Assembly (NCBI GenBank): GCA_023451735.1
Contig: JAEXYH010000053.1
Coordinates: 62,001-126,000 of the forward strand
Source: Pseudomonadota bacterium
GTDB taxonomy: Bacteria > Pseudomonadota > Alphaproteobacteria > Rhizobiales > Rhizobiaceae
Direction: 5' to 3'
DNA: 64,000 nucleotides
Shown here: one piece after another, positions 9,043 to 17,656 of the stretch
Numbering within the stretch: the first letter of the stretch is position 1
Layout of the letters: each line of letters begins with the position of its first letter
Position numbers and translations under genes: made by a program
Notes under the pieces: generated by a model
What the model saw: the letters and a program-made list of their open reading frames with translations, nothing else
The model's database searches: none
Told to the model about the DNA's origin: nothing

Positions 9043-10113
9043 ATGGCGGACGCAGCACTTCCCAACAAGCGGGGCAAAAAAAGCCGGCGTGTGCGGCTGG
9101 AAGATATTGCCGAAAAGGTCGGTGTATCGCTGAGCACCGTGTCGCGCGCGCTCACGGGTGAAAAGGGCGTGCGCGACGATATCCGCCAGCGTATTCTGGA
9201 AGCCGCAAAGGACGCCAATTATCCGATGCCGGCGGCCGTTCCCGGCAAAAAAATCGTCATTGCCGCCTCCAGTGCGGCGATGATCGATTACGTGCGCAAC
9301 CAGTTCACGCTGCATGTTCTGGAAGGTGCCCGCGACCGCGCAAACATGCTCGGCCTCGACATCATCACCCGCCCGATTGCCGATGCCAGTGACGAACGCT
9401 CCGTTCTCGACGAGGCGGGCAGCGATCCCGACGTAACAGGCCTTTTGTTCCTGACGGTGGATGACGAACGCATGCTGGCCGCCACCCGCGCCTTCGACAA
9501 GCCGGTCGTGCTGATCAATGGCGACGATCCGCATATGCGGCTGTCGAGCGTCACACCCTGCAACCGTTCCGCCGCACAGCTTGCCACCGACCGGCTGCTC
9601 GATCTCGGACACCGCCGTATCCTGTTCCTCATGCGCCCCGGTCGTCGCACGATCGAACGCCGTCAGGAAGGTTTTTGGGATGCACTTCGCCATCGCGGCA
9701 TCACGCCGACACCGGGCATGACCGTCACCGTCGACGATTGGCTGCCGGAACTGGCGACACAGGCGATCACTGAGCGCATCGCCCAAAAAGGCCTCGATTT
9801 CACCGCTATCCTGACGGCCGGAGACAGCCTTGCGGCCGGTGCGATGATGGCGGTTCAACAGGCCGGTTACAGCGTGCCTGAAGACGTGTCGGTGATGGGT
9901 ATGGACGACCTGCCGCAAGCGGAATTTCTCAATCCGCCGCTCAGCACGGTACACATCCCGATGCGCGAGATTGGCATGACGGCGGTCGATCTGCTGCGCG
10001 ATCTCTGTTCCGGCCTACCGGCCCTGCCGCGACGTATCGAACTCGCTTGCCATGTGGTGGAACGGCGATCGGTGGCCGCATCCCCTCCCCTCAGGGGCGC
10101 AGACATCCAATGA
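9043..10113 (+). CDS. LacI-family transcriptional regulator of pectin-sugar operon
   Basis: This is a LacI/GalR-type DNA-binding protein of 356 residues. A basic leader is followed by the helix-turn-helix VRLEDIAEKVGVSLSTVSRA (about residues 18-37) and a periplasmic-binding-protein-like effector domain from about residue 67 to the end. A TTG at 9010 would add 11 residues, but the ATG at 9043 has GGAGAAGG in place. It is divergent from the GH105-KduI-ABC operon and probably represses it until an unsaturated uronate derivative binds. The effector is unknown. Confidence 0.93.
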   Translation: MADAALPNKRGKKSRRVRLEDIAEKVGVSLSTVSRALTGEKGVRDDIRQRILEAAKDANYPMPAAVPGKKIVIAASSAAMIDYVRNQFTLHVLEGARDRANMLGLDIITRPIADASDERSVLDEAGSDPDVTGLLFLTVDDERMLAATRAFDKPVVLINGDDPHMRLSSVTPCNRSAAQLATDRLLDLGHRRILFLMRPGRRTIERRQEGFWDALRHRGITPTPGMTVTVDDWLPELATQAITERIAQKGLDFTAILTAGDSLAAGAMMAVQQAGYSVPEDVSVMGMDDLPQAEFLNPPLSTVHIPMREIGMTAVDLLRDLCSGLPALPRRIELACHVVERRSVAASPPLRGADIQ

Positions 10114-10268
10114 GTTCGGCTGCCCAGATAACTGCCGATCAGTCCGTTCAGAACACAGGCTCATTATCCATCCCGCACGTCTCCTCCAAAACGGAGTCAC
10201 ATCGCCGCGACTATCGGCTCGACATCACGCCTGACATCTATTGCAAATTCCAATAAAACGTCGATATT

Positions 10269-11060
10269 TCAGCTTGCAATCACAACATCGAGCCTCGATT
10301 GAGCGAAAGATGTGAGGAGGAAATCCGGCGGGTTCGCATCACTCACCAGATGCGAAAATTCGCTTGAGCTTCCGATCGTGGCGACGGCCTTGCTGTGGAA
10401 CTTCGATTGATCGCCGACGAGCACCGCATGTTCCGAGCGCCGCATGGCCGCCTGCTTGATGGCGATTTTTTCGAGGTCGTAATCAAGTGCCGAGCCGTCC
10501 GGCGCAAATCCGGAAAAGCCGATAAATGCGTAATCGAAATGAATTCCCTCGATGCCCGCAAGCGTTGCGGCACCGACGAGCGACCCGTCTGCACCGCGGA
10601 GCGATCCGCCGAAGACGTGAAGCTGGATCTTCGGTTCGGCGGCCAACAGCATGGCGCAGGCAATACTGTTGGTGAATGCATACAGCCGGATGTCTCTCTC
10701 CCTCAGGGCTGTCGCCACCGCTTCCACCGTCGTGCCGACATCGAGGAACACCGCCGCGCCGTTCGGCACCAGCCGGGCGGCGGCAGCTCCGATACGTTCC
10801 TTGGCCGCTGCCGCACGCATGGTTTTTTCAGCGTAGCCGAGGCGGACGGTCGAATCCATCGGCCCGGCGCCGCCGTGGAAACGCTGGAGCAGTCGCAGCT
10901 TGTCCAGATGAATAATATCGCGTCTGATCGACTGCACGGAAACGTCGAAGCGCTGGGATAAGGCTTCCAGCGTCGCATATCCGGTCTCTCCGACTGTCTC
11001 CAGAATTTCCGCCTGGCGGGATGTCAGCTCATGGGATGTGGGCATGAAATCACTTGTCAT
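10269..11060 (-). CDS. DeoR-family transcriptional regulator
   Basis: This 263-residue GlpR/DeoR-type regulator has an N-terminal HTH (TLEALSQRFDVSVQSIRRDI, about residues 29-50). The C-terminal sugar-phosphate-sensing domain carries VFLDVGTTVEAVATAL, FTNSI, FGGSLRG and LVGDQSKF. An alternative ATG lies at 11045. The gene is divergent from the LOG-family gene and the ABC operon that follows it, with 72 bp between the start codons. It is the likely regulator of that operon, with a phosphorylated sugar as the typical effector class. Confidence 0.92.
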   Translation of the reverse strand: MTSDFMPTSHELTSRQAEILETVGETGYATLEALSQRFDVSVQSIRRDIIHLDKLRLLQRFHGGAGPMDSTVRLGYAEKTMRAAAAKERIGAAAARLVPNGAAVFLDVGTTVEAVATALRERDIRLYAFTNSIACAMLLAAEPKIQLHVFGGSLRGADGSLVGAATLAGIEGIHFDYAFIGFSGFAPDGSALDYDLEKIAIKQAAMRRSEHAVLVGDQSKFHSKAVATIGSSSEFSHLVSDANPPDFLLTSFAQSRLDVVIAS

Positions 11061-11101
11061 AAATCTTCCATTGATGTCATATATATTACATGACCATGAC
11101 A
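11055..11101. promoter_or_regulatory. Candidate DeoR operator cluster (TGTCAT/ATGACA repeats)
   Basis: TGTCAT occurs at 11055 and 11075, and its inverse ATGACA at 11096 and again at 11133 over the LOG start codon. GTCAT at 11076-11080 and ATGAC at 11090-11094 form an inverted repeat with a nine-base AT-rich spacer. Repeats between divergent start codons are what a DeoR-family operator would look like. This is pattern evidence only. Confidence 0.4.
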
Positions 11102-11132
11102 GTTTGACGAACGTTTAAACAACAAAAGAGCC

Positions 11133-11768
11133 ATGACAAGTATGCCAGCATTGCAATGGGACGGGCGAGAAAAATGCCTTCATACAGACGGAAAAATTTT
11201 CGATCCGTCGCGGTTACGGTGGCTGGATGACGCTGCAGGACCGCGTGAAGGAATGGTCGTATCGCCACTCCAGGCTCTGAAACTTCTAGCCGAAAAAGGC
11301 GCGCTCAAGCGTGTGCCGATTGGCATTATCGGGCCTCGCGATGCAACGACGGAGCAACGGGATATCGCTTATGCGCTCGGCGCAGCGATGGCTGATCACG
11401 GCCTGCAACTTCTCTGCGGCGGGAAAAACGGGGTCATGGAGGCCGCCTGTGAAGGTCATGCGGCGCATGGCGGCTTGCCAGTCGGTATTTTGCCGGACGA
11501 GGAATGGCACGCAGCCAACCCTTTCGTCGGCATCCCGATTGCAACCGGCATAGGTCCTGCACGCAACGCCATCATAGCGCGCGCCTGCATCGCCCTTATC
11601 GCAGTCGGCGGTGGTGTTGGGACATTGTCCGAGATGGCGCTCGGACTGCAGTTCAATCGGCTCGTGCTTGCCATGGCAGGAGCACCCCATGTCGATGGCG
11701 TTTCGATCATGGCTGATATCGAGGAAGCACTGGATCACGTTGCCAGACGGATAATGGGCGGAATGTAA
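11133..11768 (+). CDS. LOG-family protein (TIGR00725-like, putative lysine-decarboxylase-fold nucleotide-binding protein)
   Basis: This is a Rossmann-fold protein of the LOG/TIGR00725 type. LOG enzymes remove ribose 5-phosphate from nucleoside monophosphates, but many family members have no assigned reaction. The 211-residue protein has LCGGKNGVMEAACEGH (about residues 92-107), IGPARNAIIARAC, and the GGGVGTLSE loop that corresponds to the PGGxGTxxE motif of LOG. A roughly 60-residue N-terminal segment precedes the core. It is the first gene of the operon that continues with an ABC importer, and it is divergent from the DeoR gene. The association with an importer is unusual; the substrate is not known. 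Confidence 0.8.
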   Translation: MTSMPALQWDGREKCLHTDGKIFDPSRLRWLDDAAGPREGMVVSPLQALKLLAEKGALKRVPIGIIGPRDATTEQRDIAYALGAAMADHGLQLLCGGKNGVMEAACEGHAAHGGLPVGILPDEEWHAANPFVGIPIATGIGPARNAIIARACIALIAVGGGVGTLSEMALGLQFNRLVLAMAGAPHVDGVSIMADIEEALDHVARRIMGGM

Positions 11769-11801
11769 GATATCTTACTGCTGTCATAAAACCATCACCC
11801 G

Positions 11802-12641
11802 ATGGCAGTAGAGAGGCGGTCGAATGCAACACGCACAAGACAGCGGACCGCCACCTTGCCCATCGTCGCCATAGCATATTTCCTTTTTCTGTTCGCGCCG
11901 GTGCTGCTGTTGGCACTGGGGTCGTTCGGGGAAAGTTGGAGCAATACGCTTCTGCCCACCGGCTTCACATGGCGGTGGTATGAGGAAGTTGCGGCGGATC
12001 CCAGTTTTCGCCGCGCCTTTGTCACAAGCCTTCAGATCGTCGGAATTACCTGCGTCCTCAACGTCTTGGTCGGCCTGCCGCTGGCTTACGCCATTCAGGT
12101 CGGTGCGAGAGGCGGCGTCCGGCTGGCGGCACGCATGGTGACGCTTCTTCCCGTCGCCGTTCCGGACCTCGTTCTCGCCTTCGGTTTCATCCTGGTGTTT
12201 TCGTCGGACCAGCTTCCCTGGCTTGGCAGTTTCTGGTTACTGGCAGCGGGCCACCTCGTGCTCACCCTGCCCTACACGGTCACCGCGCTCGTCGCCGACA
12301 TGGAGCAACTGCGGCTCGATGAATACGAGCATGCAGCAGCAACTCTTGGCGCGCCGTTTTTGGCGAGGATACGCGACATCGTCTTTCCGCTTTTAGGCCC
12401 AAGCCTTGTCTCCTCCATGCTGACGGTGGCAGCCCTTTCGATCGGTGAATTCTAGCTGTCGAACCTGATCGCCGGTTTCCTCTCCCGACCTTATCCGGTC
12501 GTGTTGTTGCAGGCTTTTTACGGTGCCACAGGCTTTGCCTGCGCAGCGACCATCGTCCTGCTTCTCCTCGCCGCGATCGCATCACTTGCCAGCAGCCTGA
12601 CGTCCCGATTGTCCAATAATAAGAAAGAAGCAGCGGCATGA
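11802..12641 (+). pseudogene. ABC transporter permease (ferric/polyamine/phosphonate type) interrupted by in-frame amber codon
   Basis: The frame encodes a membrane subunit of a PotC/FbpB/PhnV-like importer. The EAA loop HAAATLGAPFLARIRDIVFP is present near residues 178-197. A TAG at 12453-12455 stops translation after residue 217 (SIGEF). Beyond it the same frame continues for 61 sensible residues (LSNLIAGFLSRPYPVVLLQA onward, including a final membrane helix) to a TGA that overlaps the ATPase start as ATGA. One base change, CAG to TAG at a Gln position, would restore a normal 279-residue permease. This may be a real nonsense mutation, suppressed readthrough, or a sequencing error. Confidence 0.88.
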
Positions 12642-13690
12642 CGCTCAAATATGAAAACGTCAGCTTCACCTATCCAGGCGCCACAGCGGGCATCTTCAAT
12701 ATCTCGCTTGAGATCGGCAAGGGTGAGCTTCTGGCAATAATCGGGGCTTCCGGCTCCGGTAAGTCGACCATTCTAAAGCTGCTTGCGGGTTTCGTCAGTC
12801 CGGATCGTGGCCGCATCCTCATTGATGACAAGGACGTCAGCACACTTTCTCCAGAGGCGCGGCGGCTTGGCGTTGTATTCCAGAATTATGCGCTCTTTCC
12901 CCATATGAGACTGTGGGAAAACGTTGCCTATCCTTTAAAAGTGCGCGGCGTTGCCAAGAGCGAAAGGTACAACAAGGCGCTTGAAATGCTCGAGCGTGTC
13001 GGAATGAAAGGCCGTGCTGACGATCTGCCGGCAGCTCTTTCCGGCGGCCAGCAACAGCGTGTGGCGCTCGCCCGTGCGCTTGTGTTCGAACCCCGAGGGC
13101 TGCTTCTGGACGAGCCGCTTTCCGCGCTCGACGCCAGCCTGCGTGTCGAAATGCGCGACGAAATCCTACGTGTCCAGCGCGCCTCCGGCATCGCTACCCT
13201 GCTTGTCACCCACGATCAGGAAGAGGCGCTTTCGATTGCCGACAAGATCGCCGTGATGCGCGACGGGCGTCTGATCCAGCTCGGCACTCCGCGCGAACTG
13301 TACGAAACGCCTGCCAGCGCCTATGTCGCCGGTTTTGTCGGGCAGTCAAATCTCTGGCAGGGCAAGGTCCATTCTGACGGGATGGTGGACACAGACATCG
13401 GCGCTTTTGCTTGTGACACGCAGGGGCGTTCGTCCGGCGACGTGGTCACGGTCTTCGTCCGCCCGGAGAGGGTGCTTCCCGCCACAGTCGGCGAAGGACA
13501 GAACACGGACGGCGGCCTGCCGGCCAGTCAATTCTCCGGTGCCGTGGATGCCGACCGCTATCTCGGCCCCATCCGCCGCATCGATCTCAAGGTTCCCGGC
13601 GGCCTTATCCGCCTTGAAACCCATCTTCGGGATGCCGTGACTTCGGTTCGGATTCCAGCAGATGCAATTCGTCTCCTCCCAGCAAACTGA
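12638..13690 (+). CDS. ABC transporter ATP-binding protein (PotA/FbpC type)
   Basis: This is the 350-residue ATPase of the importer. It has Walker A GASGSGKST near residue 36, a Q-loop in VVFQNYALFPHM, the signature [10 protein letters not shown], Walker B with DEPLSALDASL, and the H-loop LVTHDQEEA. A C-terminal TOBE-like domain covers about residues 240-350. The start overlaps the upstream permease frame by four bases (ATGA), which would couple translation and makes the amber codon upstream potentially polar. The ATPase itself looks intact. Confidence 0.94.
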   Translation: MTLKYENVSFTYPGATAGIFNISLEIGKGELLAIIGASGSGKSTILKLLAGFVSPDRGRILIDDKDVSTLSPEARRLGVVFQNYALFPHMRLWENVAYPLKVRGVAKSERYNKALEMLERVGMKGRADDLPAALSGGQQQRVALARALVFEPRGLLLDEPLSALDASLRVEMRDEILRVQRASGIATLLVTHDQEEALSIADKIAVMRDGRLIQLGTPRELYETPASAYVAGFVGQSNLWQGKVHSDGMVDTDIGAFACDTQGRSSGDVVTVFVRPERVLPATVGEGQNTDGGLPASQFSGAVDADRYLGPIRRIDLKVPGGLIRLETHLRDAVTSVRIPADAIRLLPAN

Positions 13691-13710
13691 TCTCAATCAG
13701 AGGTATCTTC

Positions 13711-14790
13711 ATGAACAGACGGCAATTCATCACGACCGTAATGGCTGGCGTGACAGCCCTCGGTCTTTCGACCAGCGCCTTCGCCTTTGAAGGCCCCGAA
13801 CTCTACCAGGGCGAAAAGGCTCTTTACGATGCTGCCCTGAAGCAGGGCATCGTCGTATCCTTCGATACAGGTCCGACCTGGGCGAACTGGGCTGGCCAGT
13901 TCAAGGCTTTCCAGAAGCGTTATCCCGGTATCGAAATGGTCTATAACGATATCGGATCGGCGACCACGGTCGTTGCGCTCGACAAATCCCGCAACCGCCC
14001 GCAGGCCGATACGGCGTATTACTTCGCAGCCTCCGCCCTCGACGCGGCAAAAGCCGGCGTTGTCGAAGGCTACAAGCCAGTCAATTTCGACCGCCTGCCG
14101 GAGCAGTTGCGCGAAACCAATGGCGAGTGGTTCACCGTCCATACGCTGAGCGTTGCATTTCTCGTCAACACCAAGCTTGTCAAGAATGTCCCCAAGACCT
14201 GGGCGGACCTTCTCAAATCCGAATACAAGAATTCGATCGTCTACCAGGACCCGCGTTCAACCGGCCAGGGCCAGGTCGTGACCTTTGCCGCCAGCTTCGG
14301 CAATGGCGGCTCGATGGAAGACGTCAAACCCGGCATCGACTATCTCGGCAAGCTGACCAAGGCAGGTAACGTTCTGCGCACCGTCGGCACGACGCCCTAC
14401 GCCCAGTTCCTGAAAGGCGAGATCCCGATCTGGATCGGTTATGAAAACGATGGCCTTAAGGCAAAGTTCACCGACGGCATGGCAGACAACATCGAAGTCG
14501 TCATCCCTGAAGAGGCATCCGCCGCGGCTCCCTACGCCATCTCGCTGGTCAAAAATGGCCCTAACCCGGATGCCGGCAAGCTGTGGCTGAACTTCATCAT
14601 GAGCGATGAAGGCCAGAAGATCTTCGCCGAAGGTTATGTCCGTCCGTCCGTCGATGGCATCAAGCTGCCAGAAGCAGTCGCCGACAAGATGCCGGTGGCC
14701 GCTCAGATCCAGCCGCTGGATATTGCCAAGTCGACCGCCAAGAAGGCAGAGATCGACGCTGGCTGGGCCAAGGCCGTCCTCGGTCAGTAA
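13711..14790 (+). CDS. ABC transporter periplasmic binding protein (Fe3+/phosphonate/polyamine class), probable Tat substrate
   Basis: This is a 359-residue solute-binding protein of the SBP_bac_6/8 class that includes ferric, 2-aminoethylphosphonate and related binders. The leader MNRRQFITTVMAGVTALGLS has paired arginines and ends near AFA-F, so export by the Tat route is plausible. The mature part has an iron-type fold pattern, with segments such as HTLSVAFLVNTKL and PKTWADLLKSEYKNSIVYQD. It starts 21 nt after the ATPase stop, with AGAGG upstream. A hairpin follows before the next permease. The ligand is not determined by sequence. Confidence 0.92.
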   Translation: MNRRQFITTVMAGVTALGLSTSAFAFEGPELYQGEKALYDAALKQGIVVSFDTGPTWANWAGQFKAFQKRYPGIEMVYNDIGSATTVVALDKSRNRPQADTAYYFAASALDAAKAGVVEGYKPVNFDRLPEQLRETNGEWFTVHTLSVAFLVNTKLVKNVPKTWADLLKSEYKNSIVYQDPRSTGQGQVVTFAASFGNGGSMEDVKPGIDYLGKLTKAGNVLRTVGTTPYAQFLKGEIPIWIGYENDGLKAKFTDGMADNIEVVIPEEASAAAPYAISLVKNGPNPDAGKLWLNFIMSDEGQKIFAEGYVRPSVDGIKLPEAVADKMPVAAQIQPLDIAKSTAKKAEIDAGWAKAVLGQ

Positions 14791-14809
14791 CGTCTGATCT
14801 GGGTAAATT

Positions 14810-14837
14810 CCCTGCCTGTCGAAGACGGCTGGCAGGG
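14810..14837 (+). other. Stem-loop between binding-protein and permease genes
   Basis: CCCTGCC (14810-14816) pairs with GGCAGGG (14831-14837) around a 14-base loop, 19 nt after the binding-protein stop codon. There is no T-run, so it is more likely a stabiliser or partial block than a full terminator. The 159-nt gap before the permease holds nothing else recognisable. Confidence 0.55.
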
Positions 14838-14949
14838 GATCATCCCGCAAGAAAACAGTTTGGCTTCGGTCGATATGATCTGACCGGAGCGGCTGGCAAA
14901 AGCAGCTTTCCCGCATCTTCCTTATCGCGCGTCAGCCAGGAGTTTCCCA

Positions 14950-15777
14950 ATGAGCGTTCGTGCCTCCAGAAAAGCACTTGCAGCCTTTGCCCTGCCGGGC
15001 GGCATCACGCTTGGCCTGTTTTTCCTGCTTCCCGTAGGCGCGGTTATGACGGGTGCTCTTACCGATGGTGGCGCATTTGTGCGGCTCGTCAACGACCCCG
15101 TCTTCTGGAATGGCCTGAAGGGGACGCTTATTCTTGGAACGGCCGCACCGTTATTTTCCCTTGTCGTCGGCTTCTGCATCGCGCTCACCCTTGCCCGCCT
15201 CGCGCCCAAGGCTCGCACGGCTGCGCTGATTGCCATTTCTCTGCCGCTGACCTTTTCAGGGTTGATCGTCGCCTACGGGTTTATCCTGTTGCTTGGCCGC
15301 GCAGGCTTTGTGACCCTTCTTCTTGCGGAACTGGGATTCGATCCCGCCGTGGTTGGCGGTTTCATATTTTCACCTTTCGGGCTTGGGCTTGCCTATTCTT
15401 ACTATCTGGTGCCGCGCGTCGTGCTTATCGTCCTGCCCGCCATCAGCAATTTTGACCGGAACCAATTGATTGCGGCCCGCTCACTGGGTGCTGGCGCAGG
15501 CCGGGCGATGATCGATGTCATGCTGCCGCAGATAGCACCAAGCCTTGTTGCGGCCTTCTGCCTGACATCCGCGGTCGCGGTCGGCGCTTACGGTACGGCG
15601 CTCGCGCTGGTCGGCACACAGGTCAACATTCTGCCGCTCGTTCTCTACAGCAAGATATCCGAAACCGGTACCGATCTGCCGGCGGCATCCGCCGCCTCGC
15701 TCGTCCTCATCGCCATCTGCGTGCTGATTATTTCGCTCGGGGAGGCGGTAGGTCGCAAAAGCAGGAGGTCCAGGTGA
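14950..15777 (+). CDS. ABC transporter permease (PotB/FbpB/PhnU type)
   Basis: This is the first-type membrane subunit of the same importer. The 275-residue protein has about six membrane helices and the EAA loop LIAARSLGAGAGRAMIDVML near residues 175-194. It is separated from the binding-protein gene by 159 nt including a hairpin, while its partner permease is encoded upstream of the ATPase. That order (permease, ATPase, binding protein, permease) is a little unusual. It appears intact, unlike the partner permease with the internal amber codon. Confidence 0.92.
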   Translation: MSVRASRKALAAFALPGGITLGLFFLLPVGAVMTGALTDGGAFVRLVNDPVFWNGLKGTLILGTAAPLFSLVVGFCIALTLARLAPKARTAALIAISLPLTFSGLIVAYGFILLLGRAGFVTLLLAELGFDPAVVGGFIFSPFGLGLAYSYYLVPRVVLIVLPAISNFDRNQLIAARSLGAGAGRAMIDVMLPQIAPSLVAAFCLTSAVAVGAYGTALALVGTQVNILPLVLYSKISETGTDLPAASAASLVLIAICVLIISLGEAVGRKSRRSR

Positions 15778-15850
15778 GTGCTTCTTCATGCAGCTGAACG
15801 GAATCCAAAGTCTGCCCTGCCCTGACATCAATCTATGACGGCATCGCCAG

Positions 15851-16756
15851 TCAGGTGCACGGCGAGACACCGGTCTTGGCAAGCTTTTCGGTGCGCCGTT
15901 CCCAGACGATCAGGACACAGCTGGATGCCACGATCAAACATGCCCCGATAAAGACGTTGACGGCCGGAATCTCCATCCAGATCGCATATCCGTAAAGGAA
16001 GGCCCATATCAAACCGGTGTATTCCACCGGCGCAAGTGCAGAGGCCGGGGCGTGGCGGAAACCTTCGTAAAGAAGATATTGCCCGATGGTGGCGACAAGG
16101 CCGAGCAGGATCATAAGCACCCACCCCATCATGTCGGGTGTCTTCCATAGCCAGGGAAACGAAGCCGCACATGCGAGCGCAAACAACAGGCTTGTCGCCC
16201 ACATCTGCGTCAAGGTTGTCTCGGTTCTGCTGACAAGGCGGATGAGGATCGTGCTCCAGGCCCAGCAAAATCCGGCAGCAACACACATTGCAGCCGGCAG
16301 AAGGTTTGGAGAATGCGCCGGGTTGGCGGCGACCACGACTCCCACGAACCCGCCAAGACATGCGATCCACCGCCCCAGCCCGACCGTTTCCTTGAGAACC
16401 AGTATGGAGAGAAAAACGATCATAATCGGCGCAGAGAAATAAAGCGTCGTCAGCTCGGCAAGCCCCAGATGCTTTGCGGCGTTATAGAACAGAAGCCAGG
16501 CGACAAGCATAAGCCCGGCCCGCAGGACGACAGTGCCACGATAACGGCTCCGCATGATTGACGGATGTCGAAAATGGAGTGCAAGCGGCGCTGTTATCAG
16601 AACGATGACCAAGCTTCGCATGAACAAAATCTGGGGGACTTCATATCCAGCCACAAGCCACTTCACCATGGCGTCTTGCAGCGCAAAGCAGGCATATCCT
16701 CCTGATGCCAGAGCAATTCCCAGCAAGGATCTGTGACCGGAGAGAGAGCTATTCAT
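15851..16756 (-). CDS. EamA/DMT-family membrane transporter
   Basis: This 301-residue inner-membrane protein has about ten hydrophobic helices in two homologous EamA halves (about residues 10-140 and 150-285). The family exports metabolites such as amino acids or purines; no substrate can be assigned here. It ends 73 nt from the ABC permease on the opposite strand, so the two are convergent. The start has only a weak ribosome site (AGGCAA). The upstream neighbour on the same strand is the truncated haemoglobin gene, 42 nt away, so the two may be cotranscribed. Confidence 0.88.
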   Translation of the reverse strand: MNSSLSGHRSLLGIALASGGYACFALQDAMVKWLVAGYEVPQILFMRSLVIVLITAPLALHFRHPSIMRSRYRGTVVLRAGLMLVAWLLFYNAAKHLGLAELTTLYFSAPIMIVFLSILVLKETVGLGRWIACLGGFVGVVVAANPAHSPNLLPAAMCVAAGFCWAWSTILIRLVSRTETTLTQMWATSLLFALACAASFPWLWKTPDMMGWVLMILLGLVATIGQYLLYEGFRHAPASALAPVEYTGLIWAFLYGYAIWMEIPAVNVFIGACLIVASSCVLIVWERRTEKLAKTGVSPCT

Positions 16757-16798
16757 GCGTTGCCTGTATGAACTCGACTTTTTTGGCGCTGGGAATGA

Positions 16799-17266
16799 CT
16801 AAGGTTTCAGCCGGGTCGGATCGTCGAGTGCCGGATTGTAAAACAGAGATAAGGTCAGGCTTCGCGCGATCCTGTCGGCAGTTGCCATGAACCATGCCTT
16901 TACCTCGGGATTGGGGGCAACATCGTCCAGCGTTGCAGAAAAGAGTTCAAGCCATTGCGGAAACAGGTCCGGCGTCATGTTGGCGATACCGAGATGCGCC
17001 TGGACAGGCTTGCCGCCATAGGCCCCGGTTTTGAATGCAATCGAGGTCCAGAAAGAAACCATGCGCTCGATATGCTCCGGCCAGCGTCCCGAGAGTCTCG
17101 CGTCGAAGACCGGTCCGAGCTGCGGGTGGGCCAACACTCGTCCATAAAAAACATGCACCAGATCCCGGATAAATTCGGGGGTAATCCCGACGGCCTTCAT
17201 CTCGACTTCGGCTCGATGCCTTATCGCCGCGCTATTGGCCGCCCTCGCCTGCAGTTCACTGCTCAC
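16799..17266 (-). CDS. Group III truncated haemoglobin
   Basis: This is a 155-residue 2-on-2 globin of the trHbIII class. These bind O2 or NO and are linked to nitrosative or low-oxygen stress. The proximal haem ligand is His91 in AHLGI. The distal region has FYGRV (Tyr41) and HIERMVSFWTSI (His65, Trp73), and LFPQWLELF follows the proximal helix, all matching the group III pattern. Translation starts at GTG 17266, with GGAG 7 nt upstream. The window also carries nirK/nnrR, an NO-producing pathway, but 44 kb away and with no visible shared regulatory site. Confidence 0.9.
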   Translation of the reverse strand: MSSELQARAANSAAIRHRAEVEMKAVGITPEFIRDLVHVFYGRVLAHPQLGPVFDARLSGRWPEHIERMVSFWTSIAFKTGAYGGKPVQAHLGIANMTPDLFPQWLELFSATLDDVAPNPEVKAWFMATADRIARSLTLSLFYNPALDDPTRLKP

Positions 17267-17656
17267 AAGTTAACTCCATCAAAGACCCGCTGCCTATCGC
17301 CACATGCAGACCCTAGCAATCACAGCAATGCTCTCTACTCCTATTCTTCAAATCGGCAACCCGGACAACATCACCTTGGCAGACGCTGGCGCGGCATAAA
17401 CAGGACCTCAACTCGTCACCGGAAACAGCGAGGACCAGGATCTCCTGCATGGCGCGGTGATTGCGATCTTGTGGCCTTTCCAGCTTCCTTGCCCATTCGC
17501 GAATGAAGGGCGGACGTATGCAGCCGGCGAAAATTTTGACCCTTTCTGTGACGACTGTTTTACATTCCACCTGCAGCGGGGTGGACTGACAGTCCAAACG
17601 TGCAATTCTTGCAGACCGCGCGGCGGCTTTGTTCGATCTCTTGTGCGGGGGCCGAC
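17267..17656. other. 390-bp intergenic region, no gene supported
   Basis: This is the divergent region between the haemoglobin gene and the large ABC protein gene. Open frames here have no family likeness. No convincing FNR/NnrR-type TTGAT-N4-ATCAA site was found. Promoters for both genes must lie here. Confidence 0.6.

Noticed and set aside
9867..10256. Small open frames around the end of the LacI gene
   Set aside because: They are shadows of the LacI frame or run into the empty 155-bp gap before the DeoR gene, with no ribosome site or similarity.
17267..17300. Possible FNR/NnrR box upstream of the truncated haemoglobin (TTGAT-N4-TTAAC)
   Set aside because: Only one half matches the TTGAT-N4-ATCAA pattern and the position overlaps the ribosome site region.
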